Source: Staphylospora marina
GTDB taxonomy: Bacteria > Bacillota > Bacilli > Thermoactinomycetales > Thermoactinomycetaceae
Assembly (NCBI RefSeq): GCF_003856495.1
Contig: NZ_CP034118.1
Span: forward strand, 1,158,001-1,222,000
DNA: 64,000 bases
Direction: 5' to 3'
Both the position numbers and the translations under genes were made by a program. The notes under the pieces were generated by a model. The model did not search any database. It saw only the letters and a list, made by a program, of their open reading frames with translations, and had not been told where the DNA came from. This document shows, one piece after another, positions 35,044-44,222 of the stretch; the stretch's first letter is position 1, and every line of letters starts with the position of its first letter.

Positions 35044-35397
35044 ATGGGATCGTTTTGGGCTGCGTTTCTGGTAGGTGGATTGATCTGCGTGATCGGTCAA
35101 TTGCTGATGGATCTCACTCCGCTCACGCCCGCTCACGTGTTGAGCCTGTTGGTGGTGGCGGGGGCGGTCGCGGACGGTTTGGGACTGTATGATCCGCTGA
35201 TCGAATTTGCCGGAGCGGGAGCCACCGTGCCGATCACCAGTTTCGGCAACGCTCTGGTGCACGGTGCGTTGTCCGAAGCACAGAAACACGGATTGATCGG
35301 CGTGTTGTCGGGAATTTTCAAGATTACCAGCGCGGGCATTTCCGCGGCCATCATTTTCGGATTTCTGACCGCGGCCGTGTTCAAACCGAAAGGATAA
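35044..35397 (+). CDS. spoVAEB: Stage V sporulation protein AEB
   Basis: 117 aa, ATG after GAGGAGG. Polytopic (three to four helices), motif [19 protein letters not shown] as in SpoVAEB. In Bacillus spoVAC and spoVAD precede it; both are absent here. Confidence 0.93.
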   Translation: MGSFWAAFLVGGLICVIGQLLMDLTPLTPAHVLSLLVVAGAVADGLGLYDPLIEFAGAGATVPITSFGNALVHGALSEAQKHGLIGVLSGIFKITSAGISAAIIFGFLTAAVFKPKG

Positions 35398-35402
35398 TCG
35401 GC

Positions 35403-35969
35403 ATGGAAAAACGGAAAGTGATCCTGGTGACGGACGGCGACAAGATCGCCAGAAAAGCTCTGGAAGAAGTCGCCAGACAGACGGGCGGAAGATGCATTTC
35501 GAGGTCGGGGGGAAACCCGACTCCACTGTCGGGAGAACAGCTGGTCGAGTTGATTCGTCAAGCGGCGTCCGATCCGGTACTGGTGATGTTTGACGATTGC
35601 GGATCTCCGGGAACGGGGGACGGGGAACGGGCCCTTCGGCATGTTGCCAGGGATCCTCACGTGGAAGTGTTGGGAGCGATTGCCGTTGCCTCGGACCTCA
35701 AGGTGGAAGAGGGAGTCCGGGTGGATGCGGCGATCGACCGTGAAGGACGTGTGATCCATCGGGCCGTGGACAAGCACGGCGTGGAACTCGCTCAAGAACC
35801 CCCGCTGATTCACGGAGATACGGTGGCCGTGCTCAATGAACTGGACATCCCGTTTATCGTGGGAATCGGAGACGTCGGCAAAATGGGGGAGAGAGATTCG
35901 GTGGAACTGGGGGCTCCGGTGACCGCCAAAGCGGTACGAATGATCCTAAAGCATCACGGCCTTTTGTGA
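35403..35969 (+). CDS. spoVAEA: Stage V sporulation protein AEA
   Basis: 188 aa soluble protein. VILVTDGDKIARKALEEVARQ, GGRCISRSGGNPTPLSG, DPVLVMFDDCGSPG and DIPFIVGIGDVGKM match SpoVAEA closely. Five bp after spoVAEB. It is not essential for DPA transport in B. subtilis. spoVAF (gerA-like) does not follow; a terminator does. Confidence 0.93.
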   Translation: MEKRKVILVTDGDKIARKALEEVARQTGGRCISRSGGNPTPLSGEQLVELIRQAASDPVLVMFDDCGSPGTGDGERALRHVARDPHVEVLGAIAVASDLKVEEGVRVDAAIDREGRVIHRAVDKHGVELAQEPPLIHGDTVAVLNELDIPFIVGIGDVGKMGERDSVELGAPVTAKAVRMILKHHGLL

Positions 35970-35973
35970 CACG

Positions 35974-36015
35974 GACCGGCATTTCGTGAAAACGGGATGC
36001 CGGTCCGATTTTTTC
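35974..36015 (+). terminator. Terminator of the spoVA operon
   Basis: Stem GGACCGGCAT / ATGCCGGTCC with a 14-nt loop, then GATTTTTT. Confidence 0.9.
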
Positions 36016-36207
36016 CGGATGAAATTCGCGGGGCGGATCTGTTATGATGAAAGGAAAAGCATCAAGGCCTGTCCCTTGTGCGGGGCGGTTTGTCGGAAAC
36101 AAGGTGCCGATTCCGGTATTGTCTTGAATATTTATTCGTGATTTTGCATGAATTATCCATTGTTTCCGGTTCATCCTGATTTACATTCGTCGTTGGAGGA
36201 GTCAGTC

Positions 36208-37566
36208 ATGAAGCTGAACGGAACGAGTCGCATCAATGAAAGAGGGCATCTGGAGATCGGAGGGTGCGACACGGTTGAGTTGGCCCGGCGGTACGGGACG
36301 CCGCTGTATGTGATGGATGAAACGCTGATTCGCGAAAACATGCGGACCTTCGTAAGGGCTGCCCGCGAAACCGGTCTTCGATTCAAGGTGGCTTATGCGA
36401 GCAAGGCATTCAATACCATGGCGATTTGTCGCATCGCCGATGAAGAAGGGCTGATGCTGGACGTGGTGTCCGGCGGTGAACTTCATACGGCGCTGGCGGC
36501 CGGTTTCCCGCCGGAGCGCATTTATTTCCACGGAAACAACAAGTCGCCTGCCGAAATCGAAATGGGTCTGGATGCGGGCATCCGCCTGTTCATCGCGGAC
36601 AATTTCACCGAATTGGATCTGCTCGAGGCGGTTGCCGCTGCGCGGGGGATGAAGGCACGGATTTTGCTTCGCGTCAGTCCGGGGGTCGAAGCCCATACAC
36701 ACGCGTACATTCAAACCGGGCAGGAGGATTCCAAGTTCGGCTTCGATTTGGGAAGCGGTCAGGTTCATCAGGCGGTGGAAAAAGTCCTGAAATCGTCCGC
36801 CATCGAGCTTGAAGGTTTTCATTGTCACATCGGTTCGCAGATTTTCGGTACGGAAGCCTTTGAACTGGCCATTGAAAAGATGGCCGCGCTGATTCGCGAC
36901 TGTCGTCGGACATTCGGTTTTGAGACGCGGATTTTCAACATCGGAGGCGGGTTCGGCATCCGCTATGATGAGGAAGATACACCTCGCCCGGTGCAATCGC
37001 TCATCGCCGGGATCGGTCAAGCCGTCAAAGAAGCATTCGGCGACATGCCGGTGCCGGAGATTTGGACGGAGCCGGGACGGGCGATCGTGGGAGAAGCGGG
37101 GACCACTCTTTATACCGTGGGCACTGTGAAAGTCGTTCCGGGCATCAGAAAGTATGTTTCGGTGGACGGAGGCATGTCGGACAATCCCCGCCCGGCTTTG
37201 TACCAGGCCAAGTATGAAGGCATGCTGGCCAACCGGGCACTGGAAGAGCCGGAAGAAACCGTGTCCATCGCCGGCAAGTGCTGCGAAACCGGAGACATGT
37301 TGATTTGGGACATTCGTCTGCCCGGCGTTCGTCAGGGGGACATTTTGGCCATCAGCTGCACGGGTGCGTACAATTACTCCATGGCAAGCAATTACAACCG
37401 TCTCCCCCGGCCCGCGGTGGTGCTGGTCAGAGACGGGGAAGCGGATGTGGTTGTTCGCAGGGAAACCTATGATGATCTCATTCGCCTGGATGTCATCCCG
37501 GAACGGTTGCGGAAAAAAGACGGTCGCGAAACGGGTGTTGAAGCCATCGGGCCGTTTCGTGCATGA
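36208..37566 (+). CDS. lysA: Diaminopimelate decarboxylase
   Basis: 452 aa, ATG after GGAGGAG. PLP lysine K66 in AYASKAFNT, glycine-rich IGGGFGI, and the C-terminal CCETGD...GAYNYSMASNYN active-site segments. Converts meso-diaminopimelate to L-lysine, the last step of lysine synthesis. The spoVA-lysA order is as in Bacillus. The 36016-36207 leader has no recognised lysine riboswitch. Confidence 0.96.
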   Translation: MKLNGTSRINERGHLEIGGCDTVELARRYGTPLYVMDETLIRENMRTFVRAARETGLRFKVAYASKAFNTMAICRIADEEGLMLDVVSGGELHTALAAGFPPERIYFHGNNKSPAEIEMGLDAGIRLFIADNFTELDLLEAVAAARGMKARILLRVSPGVEAHTHAYIQTGQEDSKFGFDLGSGQVHQAVEKVLKSSAIELEGFHCHIGSQIFGTEAFELAIEKMAALIRDCRRTFGFETRIFNIGGGFGIRYDEEDTPRPVQSLIAGIGQAVKEAFGDMPVPEIWTEPGRAIVGEAGTTLYTVGTVKVVPGIRKYVSVDGGMSDNPRPALYQAKYEGMLANRALEEPEETVSIAGKCCETGDMLIWDIRLPGVRQGDILAISCTGAYNYSMASNYNRLPRPAVVLVRDGEADVVVRRETYDDLIRLDVIPERLRKKDGRETGVEAIGPFRA

Positions 37567-37654
37567 CGATGGAAAACGGGATCGCTTTTGACGCGTTTTC
37601 TCTTCGGCGTCAGCCGGCATGTCAGCCGACTCTTTTGCTGCAGAATGTGACCGC

Positions 37655-37671
37655 TTTGTGGAAAGTTTGTG
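37655..37671 (+). promoter_or_regulatory. Two TTTGTG repeats, ResD-like sites upstream of ctaA
   Basis: TTTGTG at 37655 and 37666, 11 bp (one helical turn) apart, about 105 bp before ctaA. ResD of B. subtilis binds TTTGTGAAT-like tandem sites at ctaA. The promoter itself is weak (ATATAA at 37713-37718 with TTCACA 18 bp before), as expected for an activated gene. Confidence 0.35.
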
Positions 37672-37776
37672 CCTTTTTTCACGAAGTTCACATTCGTCGA
37701 CGGGGTTATGATATAACATGAGTAGAAGATTTTCAGGCGGTGTCCTGTTCCGCATACGGACGGAGGATTGAAAACC

Positions 37777-38739
37777 ATGGACAAACATCGCATGATCCGG
37801 CTGCTCGGCATCATCACTGCGGTCGGTTCCTATTTGATGTTGCTGGTCGGAGCGATCGTGACCAAAACGGGTTCCGGCAAAGGCTGCGGCAACTCCTGGC
37901 CGTTTTGTCACGGGCAGCTGATTCCGGAATCATTGCCGATGGAGACCGTGATCGAATACAGCCATCGAATTTCTTCCGGAGGAGTCGGTTTCCTGATCCT
38001 GATTCTGACGGTCTGGTCGTGGCTCACGTACCGCAGTGACCGCCGGGTGAAACTGTTTGCGTTTTTGAGTCTGTTTTTCGTCGTTCTGCAGGGAGCCTTG
38101 GGAGCGCTCACGGTGGTGTTTGAGGGACCGTTTGCGAAGAAGTTCGCCTTGGCCCTTCATTTCGGGTTTTCGTTGATTTCTTTCTCCAGCGTGGTTCTTT
38201 TGGTGATTCATCTGTTCCGGATGAAAGACGGAAAACCCGCCGCCTCTACGGCTGCTCCGGTTTCGCAGGGAATTCATTGGGGCATCTGGCTGCTGGCGAT
38301 CTACACGTATGTCGTGGTGTATACCGGCGCTCTGGTACGACACGCCGAGGCCACGATGGGATGCGGCTACCAATTTCCCGGATGCGGCACGACGATCTTT
38401 CCGGGGTTTGATTCGATCGCCGGGATCCACATGCTGCACCGTTATGCTTCGATTTTGCTGTGGCTGCTGGTGTTGATCCTTTTCATCGCCGTACGGCGCG
38501 TTGCGAAAGATCAGCCGGATCTGGTCAAAGGCAGCGGGTGGGCGCTGATCCTCATCACCTTGCAAGCCGTCAGTGGCGTGGCCACCGTGTTGTCCGGCGG
38601 TCAAGTGCTGGTCGCTTTGGTGCACACGACCATCATCTCCGTTTTCTTCTCCGCGATGTGCTATCTTTGCATGTTGACCGGAGTTCCCTGGAAACGGGAA
38701 CCGGCGAAACATGTCGGCGGACAGGCCGTATTGAATTGA
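37777..38739 (+). CDS. ctaA: Heme A synthase
   Basis: 320 aa from the ATG 10 nt after GGAGG (a TTG three codons earlier is too close). Eight membrane helices in two halves. The first half has GSGKGCGNSWPFCHGQLIP with the CxxxxxxC pair and VIEYSHRISSG (heme His), the second HAEATMGCGYQFPGCGTT and GIHMLHRYAS. Oxidises heme O to heme A for cytochrome aa3. Probably ResDE-controlled. Confidence 0.95.
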   Translation: MDKHRMIRLLGIITAVGSYLMLLVGAIVTKTGSGKGCGNSWPFCHGQLIPESLPMETVIEYSHRISSGGVGFLILILTVWSWLTYRSDRRVKLFAFLSLFFVVLQGALGALTVVFEGPFAKKFALALHFGFSLISFSSVVLLVIHLFRMKDGKPAASTAAPVSQGIHWGIWLLAIYTYVVVYTGALVRHAEATMGCGYQFPGCGTTIFPGFDSIAGIHMLHRYASILLWLLVLILFIAVRRVAKDQPDLVKGSGWALILITLQAVSGVATVLSGGQVLVALVHTTIISVFFSAMCYLCMLTGVPWKREPAKHVGGQAVLN

Positions 38740-38843
38740 ACGGATTCAAAACGGGTCGGGAAGCGCAAACGACACCCTTTCCCCCGCGTCCCGGTTGTCG
38801 GCGGATGCGGGAGCGGTGTTGCCGGTGAATCGGTGATCGCTTC

Positions 38844-38872
38844 TCGACTTTTTTTTGTCCATGAACTATACT
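38844..38872 (+). promoter_or_regulatory. Promoter of the riboflavin operon
   Basis: TCGACT (38844-38849), 17 bp, TATACT (38867-38872), 25 bp before the FMN riboswitch. Confidence 0.6.
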
Positions 38873-38897
38873 GAAACCAAAGGAAATAATGATACAC

Positions 38898-39030
38898 ATC
38901 CTTCGGGGCTGGGTGAAATTCCCGACCGGCGGTGATGGCCCGAGCCTTGGGCCTCAGCCCGTGACCCGCGCGAGCGGTGGATCCGGTGAAACTCCGGGGC
39001 CGACAGTCAAAGTCTGGATGGGAGAAGGAT
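38898..39030 (+). ncRNA. FMN riboswitch (RFN element)
   Basis: Begins ATCCTTCGGGGCTGGGTGAA, contains ATTCCCGACCGGCGGTGAT, GTGACCCGCGCGAGCGGTGG and CGGTGAAACTCCGGGGCC, and ends AGTCTGGATGGGAGAAGGAT; the outer stem is ATCCTTC / GAAGGAT. It reads FMN and with the terminator at 39153 stops the rib operon when flavin is plentiful. The rest of 38740-38897 holds only the promoter. Confidence 0.96.
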
Positions 39031-39152
39031 GAAAGACCGGACGAACCTCCGGAATCTGTTTGTGAAAAAACGCACAGATTCAGGGGCTGGGTTTGTCGTG
39101 CCCGAAAACCGGGACGAACCACGTCCGGAGATTCCGATGATGAATGATCACG

Positions 39153-39181
39153 GCCCCGGATCTTGAAGATTCGGGGCTTTT
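39153..39181 (+). terminator. Riboswitch-controlled terminator
   Basis: GCCCCG-G-ATCTT-GA-AGAT-T-CGGGGC, then TTTT. It lies between the riboswitch and ribD, the expected expression platform. Confidence 0.8.
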
Positions 39182-39207
39182 CGGTGATTTGTGAAAGCGG
39201 GGTGAGG

Positions 39208-40311
39208 ATGACGGTGAGGAGTCATGAGGATTGGATGCGGGTGGCTTTGGAACTGGCCAAGGCAACGGAGGGGCAGACTTCTCCCAACCCGATGGTCGGA
39301 GCCGTGGTGGTTCGACAGGGACACATGATCGGGAGCGGAGCCCATCTCGGCGCGGGGACTCCCCATGCGGAGGTTCATGCCCTCCATCAAGCCGGGGATC
39401 TTGCCCGAGGGGCCACGCTGTATGTCACGTTGGAACCGTGTTGCCATCACGGACGCACCCCTCCTTGCACCGAACGCATCATTTCTTCCGGTGTGGCCCG
39501 GGTGATGGTCGGTGCAAAGGATCCGGACATCCGGGTGTCCGGCCGGGGCATTGCACGTCTGCGTGAAGCGGGCATTGAAGTGGTGACCGGTGTCCTGGAA
39601 GAGGATTGTCTCAAATTGAATGAGGCCTACTTCCACCATCGGCGGACCGGGAAGCCGCTTGTCACCCTCAAGACGGCCATGACCCTGGACGGCAAAATCG
39701 CCACCGCCGGCGGTGACAGCAAATGGATCACATGCGAGGCTTCCCGTGAATATGTGCATGAATTGCGCCACCGGCATGATGCGATACTGGTCGGAGTGGA
39801 TACGGTGTTGGCCGACAATCCGAAGCTGACCACCCGTCTGAAACCGGGAGGCATCTCTCCTCTTCGCGTCATCCTTGACAGCCGGCTTCGCATGTCGCTG
39901 GAAGCGGCGGTGACGGATGTGTCGGATGCCCCCACTTGGATCTTCACCACCAACCGCGCGGATCCCGTGCGGATCCGGCAATTTCAGGACAAGGGAGTTC
40001 GCGTCACGGTGACCGGGGACGGTCCGCGTGTCGATGTCGGGGCGGTTCTCTCCGAATTGGGGAGAGCAGGCATTTTGTCCGTGCTGGTGGAAGGCGGCGG
40101 CCAAATCAACGCTTCGTTCGTGGCGGACCGGCATGTGAACAGGGTGATCGCGTTCATCGCTCCCAAGATCCTTGGCGGAAAAGAAAGTCCCACTCCCGTG
40201 GAAGGCAAGAGCCCCGAACGGATGGCCGAAGCGCTGAAGCTGACCAACATCCGGGTCATGCGCTTTGAAGATGACATCTGCATCACCGGAGAAGTGGAAG
40301 AAACAAGCTGA
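39208..40311 (+). CDS. ribD: Bifunctional riboflavin deaminase/reductase RibD
   Basis: 367 aa from the ATG at GGGGTGAGG; a frame starting at 39163 overlaps the terminator. Deaminase zinc motif HAEVHA...PCCHHGRTPPCTERI (about 50-90), then the reductase domain with TLKTAMTLDGKIATAGGDSKWI and LVEGGGQINASF. Catalyses steps two and three of riboflavin synthesis. The rib gene order D-E-BA-H is as in Bacillus. Confidence 0.95.
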   Translation: MTVRSHEDWMRVALELAKATEGQTSPNPMVGAVVVRQGHMIGSGAHLGAGTPHAEVHALHQAGDLARGATLYVTLEPCCHHGRTPPCTERIISSGVARVMVGAKDPDIRVSGRGIARLREAGIEVVTGVLEEDCLKLNEAYFHHRRTGKPLVTLKTAMTLDGKIATAGGDSKWITCEASREYVHELRHRHDAILVGVDTVLADNPKLTTRLKPGGISPLRVILDSRLRMSLEAAVTDVSDAPTWIFTTNRADPVRIRQFQDKGVRVTVTGDGPRVDVGAVLSELGRAGILSVLVEGGGQINASFVADRHVNRVIAFIAPKILGGKESPTPVEGKSPERMAEALKLTNIRVMRFEDDICITGEVEETS

Positions 40312-40325
40312 AAGGCGGGAAGGCC

Positions 40326-40976
40326 ATGTTTACGGGAATTGTGGAAGAAGTCGGTTCCATCGTGCGGATGGAACGTGCCGGCCAAGCGATGCGGCTGGCG
40401 GTGAAATGCCGGAAAGTGCTGGAAGGAACACGGCTCGGTGACAGCATCGCCGTCAACGGAGTCTGTCTCACCGTGGTGGAGCTCGGCGACGATGTGTTTG
40501 CCGCCGACGTGATGCCGGAGACCATGAACAAAACCGATTTGGGCCATCTGAAAACGGGATCTCCGGTCAATCTGGAGAGAGCGGTGGCAGCCGGGCAGCG
40601 GATGGGCGGACATTTCGTCCAGGGGCACGTGGACGGCGTGGGCAAGGTGGTGGAACGCACTCCTCACGAGAATGCCGTTCTGTTTACCATCCAGGTGCCG
40701 AAGGAGCTCACACGATACATGGTGGACAAAGGTTCCGTGGCTGTCAGCGGCATTTCGCTCACGCTGGTGGAAGTCGGAGCCGACCGGTTCACGGTGTCCA
40801 TCATCCCCCATACGTTGGAGGCCACGATTCTCCGCTTTCTGGAACCGGGGGATCCGGTCAACATTGAAGTCGACATCATCGGCAAGTACCTTGCCAAGTG
40901 GGCAAACGCGGGCACATGTTCGTCGGAAACCGCGGACACACTGCTCGTGACGGGGAAATCCGGGGGAAAGGAGTGA
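40326..40976 (+). CDS. ribE: Riboflavin synthase alpha subunit
   Basis: 216 aa with two lumazine-binding repeats: [15 protein letters not shown]..., [11 protein letters not shown] and [12 protein letters not shown], then a second [11 protein letters not shown] repeat. Dismutates two 6,7-dimethyl-8-ribityllumazine into riboflavin. 14 bp after ribD. Confidence 0.96.
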   Translation: MFTGIVEEVGSIVRMERAGQAMRLAVKCRKVLEGTRLGDSIAVNGVCLTVVELGDDVFAADVMPETMNKTDLGHLKTGSPVNLERAVAAGQRMGGHFVQGHVDGVGKVVERTPHENAVLFTIQVPKELTRYMVDKGSVAVSGISLTLVEVGADRFTVSIIPHTLEATILRFLEPGDPVNIEVDIIGKYLAKWANAGTCSSETADTLLVTGKSGGKE

Positions 40977-40981
40977 ACGGG

Positions 40982-42178
40982 ATGACCTGGAGCAAGATCG
41001 AAGAAGCGCTGGCCGATTTGAAGGCGGGGAAAATGGTCATCGTCGTGGATGACGAGGACCGGGAAAACGAAGGAGATCTCGTCGCGCTTGCGGAAAAGGC
41101 AACGCCGGAAGTGATCAATTTCATGATCACGCACGGACGCGGCCTGGTTTGCGTGCCGATGACCGAGGAGCGGGCACGGGAACTGGACTTGCCCCTGATG
41201 GTGACCCGCAACACCGACCGTCACGGGACGGCGTTCACCGTTTCCGTCGACGCGCAGAACACCACCACCGGCATTTCCGCCTATGAACGATCCGACACCA
41301 TTTTCCAATTGATCGATCCGGCCAAAGGTCCGGACGATTTCCGGCGCCCGGGACATGTGTTTCCGCTGGTGGCCCGTCCCGGCGGTGTTCTTCGCCGCGC
41401 CGGTCACACGGAAGCAGCCGTGGATCTCGCACGGTTGTGCGGCGCTTATCCCGCCGGAGTGATCTGTGAAATCATCAAGGAAGACGGGTCCATGGCCCGC
41501 GTTCCGGATCTCATCGAAATGGCGGACAAATTCGGATTGAAGATGATCACCATTCAGGATTTGATCGAATACCGTCGACGCAAGGAAACGCTGATCGAGC
41601 GGGTGGCGGAAGTGCGCATGCCGACCGACTTCGGCGAGTTTACCATGGTGGGCTATTCCAACCAGGTGGATCACAAGGAGCATGTGGCGTTCGTCAAAGG
41701 AACCATCGATCCGGAAAAACCGGTGTTGGTCCGCGTCCATTCCGAGTGTCTCACCGGCGATGTGTTCGGTTCGCAGCGATGCGACTGCGGCCCGCAGTTG
41801 CACGCGGCGCTTCGTCGCATTTCCGAAGAGGGAATGGGAGTGCTCCTGTACATGCGACAGGAGGGACGCGGCATCGGACTGTTGAACAAGTTAAAGGCAT
41901 ACAAGTTGCAGGAAGAAGGCCTGGATACGGTGGAAGCCAATCTCAGGCTCGGCTTCAAGGACGATCTTCGGGATTACGGGATCGGGGCACAGATTTTGCG
42001 TGATCTGGGAGTCCGCAAGATGCGTTTGATGACGAACAATCCGCGCAAAATCACCGGTCTGAAAGGTTATGGCCTGGAAGTGACCGAGGTGGTTCCGATC
42101 GAGCTTCCGCCCAACAAGAACAACCGCAAATACATGGAGACGAAAAAGGAAAAGCTCGGACATCTCTTGCATCTGTGA
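40982..42178 (+). CDS. ribBA: Bifunctional 3,4-dihydroxy-2-butanone-4-phosphate synthase / GTP cyclohydrolase II
   Basis: 398 aa, ATG after GGAGTGAACGGG. N-terminal Rib[12 protein letters not shown] and [14 protein letters not shown]-terminal Rib[22 protein letters not shown] zinc cysteines and [19 protein letters not shown]. Makes both precursors of riboflavin from ribulose-5-phosphate and GTP. Confidence 0.97.
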   Translation: MTWSKIEEALADLKAGKMVIVVDDEDRENEGDLVALAEKATPEVINFMITHGRGLVCVPMTEERARELDLPLMVTRNTDRHGTAFTVSVDAQNTTTGISAYERSDTIFQLIDPAKGPDDFRRPGHVFPLVARPGGVLRRAGHTEAAVDLARLCGAYPAGVICEIIKEDGSMARVPDLIEMADKFGLKMITIQDLIEYRRRKETLIERVAEVRMPTDFGEFTMVGYSNQVDHKEHVAFVKGTIDPEKPVLVRVHSECLTGDVFGSQRCDCGPQLHAALRRISEEGMGVLLYMRQEGRGIGLLNKLKAYKLQEEGLDTVEANLRLGFKDDLRDYGIGAQILRDLGVRKMRLMTNNPRKITGLKGYGLEVTEVVPIELPPNKNNRKYMETKKEKLGHLLHL

Positions 42179-42197
42179 AAACGGGAGGACAGGGATC

Positions 42198-42668
42198 ATG
42201 CCCAACATTTTGGAAGGATCACTGGTTGCGACGGGACTTCGTTTCGGCATTGTCGTCAGCCGGTTCAATGCATTCATCACCGAAAAGCTGTTGGAGGGAG
42301 CCCTCGACGGACTGCGCCGCCACGGAGCGGACGACTCGGACATCGACGTGGCTTGGGTGCCCGGTGCTTTTGAAATCGGCCTGGTTGCCGACAAGATGGC
42401 CGCCTCCGGCAAATATGACGCCGTCATCGCGCTGGGATGCGTCATTCGCGGAGCCACCACCCACTATGACTACGTGTGCAACGAAGCAGCCAAGGGAGTG
42501 GCCCGGGCGTCGGTCAGTCACGGGTTGCCGGTGATTTTCGGAGTCATCACGACCGAAACGATCGAACAGGCGATCGAACGCGCGGGAACCAAAGCCGGCA
42601 ACAAAGGCTGGGAAGCCGCGACGGCAGCCATCGAGACAGCCAATCTGATCCGTCGGCTGGAAGGCTGA
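42198..42668 (+). CDS. ribH: 6,7-dimethyl-8-ribityllumazine synthase
   Basis: 156 aa. [54 protein letters not shown] with the catalytic His region, and [19 protein letters not shown]. Forms the icosahedral shell around RibE in Bacillus. Last rib gene, 20 bp before scpA. Confidence 0.97.
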   Translation: MPNILEGSLVATGLRFGIVVSRFNAFITEKLLEGALDGLRRHGADDSDIDVAWVPGAFEIGLVADKMAASGKYDAVIALGCVIRGATTHYDYVCNEAAKGVARASVSHGLPVIFGVITTETIEQAIERAGTKAGNKGWEAATAAIETANLIRRLEG

Positions 42669-42688
42669 AGGAAGGCCGGGGAGACGCC

Positions 42689-43447
42689 GTGGATGTCAAA
42701 ATCAAGCTTGACATGTTCGAAGGTCCGTTGGACCTTCTTCTTCACTTGATCGACAAGGCGGAAGTGGACATTTATCAGGTTCCGATCGCGCGAATCACGG
42801 ATCAGTACATGGCGATTCTCGAGGAAGCCAAGGAAATGGAGCTGGAGATCGCCAGCGAATTTCTGGTGATGGCGGCGACGCTTCTGGCCATCAAAAGCCG
42901 GATGTTGCTTCCGCGTCAGGAACCCGTTGAGGAAATGTTGATGGAAAGCGAAGAGGAAGACTGGTTTGTGGACCCGCGCACCGAATTGGTGGAACGGCTT
43001 CTTGAGTACAAGAGGTACAAACGCTTGGGGGAGGTGTTGCGCCAGAGGGAGGAGGAGCGCAGCAAGATCTATTCCCGTCCTGCCATGGACCTCACCCCCT
43101 ACACTCCCCGGATTCATCCGCTGGAAGGATTGACTCCGGATGATTTGTTGAACGCGTTTGTCGAAGCGCTCAAAAACCGGAAACCGCCTGAGCCGATGAC
43201 CAAGGTGGCGCGGGAGGAGATTTCCGTCAGCGACCGGATGGAACAGATCCATCAGCTGCTGCTGAAGGAAGGCCAGTTGTTGTTTTCACGGCTTTTGGAT
43301 TTCGACTCCTTGACCAAAGAGCGGGTGATTACCACGTTCCTGGCATTGCTGGAGCTGATGAAAGTAAAGAAAATCTTTTGCAGACAGGCCCGATTGTTTG
43401 GTGACATCCTGATCGAGCCGGTGAACGGGGAGGGAAGACCGGCATGA
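42689..43447 (+). CDS. scpA: Segregation and condensation protein A
   Basis: 252 aa, GTG after GGGGAG. Kleisin: N-terminal FEGPLDLLLHLIDKAEVDIYQ, C-terminal winged helix. Bridges the SMC heads together with ScpB for chromosome condensation. No promoter is seen after ribH, so it may be read from the rib promoter as well. Its stop overlaps scpB (ATGA). Confidence 0.95.
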   Translation: MDVKIKLDMFEGPLDLLLHLIDKAEVDIYQVPIARITDQYMAILEEAKEMELEIASEFLVMAATLLAIKSRMLLPRQEPVEEMLMESEEEDWFVDPRTELVERLLEYKRYKRLGEVLRQREEERSKIYSRPAMDLTPYTPRIHPLEGLTPDDLLNAFVEALKNRKPPEPMTKVAREEISVSDRMEQIHQLLLKEGQLLFSRLLDFDSLTKERVITTFLALLELMKVKKIFCRQARLFGDILIEPVNGEGRPA

Positions 43448-44112
43448 CGCAGGACATGAAAGCTGTGATTGAGGGACTCCTGTTCGCGGCCGGGGAAGAG
43501 GGCCTCAGCCTGAAAGAGTTGTCGGACATCACCGGGCTTTCCAAACACCAGGTGGAACAGCTGATCCACGAGCTTCGGGTCGACGCAAAACAAATGGGGC
43601 GCGGTATCCAAATCGTCAAGGTCGCCCAGGTGTACCAAATGGCCACGCTTCCGGAGCATTCCCCTTATTTTGAGAAATTGGCCCAGGCTCCCACCAGATC
43701 CCAGCTGTCCCGTGCGGCATTGGAGACGCTGGCCATCATCGCATACCGTCAACCGATCACTCGCATGGAAATTGAAGAGATCCGCGGAGTCAAGTCAGAA
43801 CGGGTCATCCAGGTTCTCCAACGAAAGGGACTGATCCGGGAGACGGGACGTGCCGAGGGGGCAGGTCGGCCCATTCTGTACGGCACCACCCGGGAATTTC
43901 TTGATTATTTCGGACTCAATCACATTGATGAACTTCCTCCGGCCGATTCCATTTTCACTTGGCAGGAGTGGGAGGAAGAGCGGCAAGACCTGTTCCGGCG
44001 CCTTGGCGTGGAGTCGGCAGAACCCGAATTCGGGGAAGCAGCCGACGAACTCGGGGAAGAAACAGGCGATTTCGGGAAGGAAACAGACGAAGCGGAACGG
44101 GTTGAATTGTGA
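43444..44112 (+). CDS. scpB: Segregation and condensation protein B
   Basis: 222 aa. Two winged-helix domains: VIEGLLFAAGEEGLSLKEL..., AALETLAIIAYRQPITRMEIEEIRG-type segment, GRPILYGTTREFLDYFGL. A Glu-rich tail (EFGEAADELGEETGDFGKE) of about 30 residues follows the conserved part, longer than in B. subtilis. Confidence 0.95.
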   Translation: MTQDMKAVIEGLLFAAGEEGLSLKELSDITGLSKHQVEQLIHELRVDAKQMGRGIQIVKVAQVYQMATLPEHSPYFEKLAQAPTRSQLSRAALETLAIIAYRQPITRMEIEEIRGVKSERVIQVLQRKGLIRETGRAEGAGRPILYGTTREFLDYFGLNHIDELPPADSIFTWQEWEEERQDLFRRLGVESAEPEFGEAADELGEETGDFGKETDEAERVEL

Positions 44113-44131
44113 ACAGGCAAGAGATCAACGG

Positions 44132-44170
44132 GAAAACCTCCGAATTCCGGGAGCGGAATCGGAGGTTTTC
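44132..44170. terminator. Bidirectional terminator between scpB and the superoxide dismutase gene
   Basis: Long stem GAAAACCTCCGA / TCGGAGGTTTTC with an inner ATTCCG / CGGAAT part and GGAG loop. T-runs are short (4) on both strands. Confidence 0.65.
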
Positions 44171-44222
44171 GTCTGTTTGATCATATAAACGGTCTTTCGG
44201 CGTTTTCCACGCTCCGGTACCG

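Noticed and set aside
36202-37911. Minus-strand frame of 569 codons
   Set aside because: Antisense to lysA; crosses the ctaA control region.
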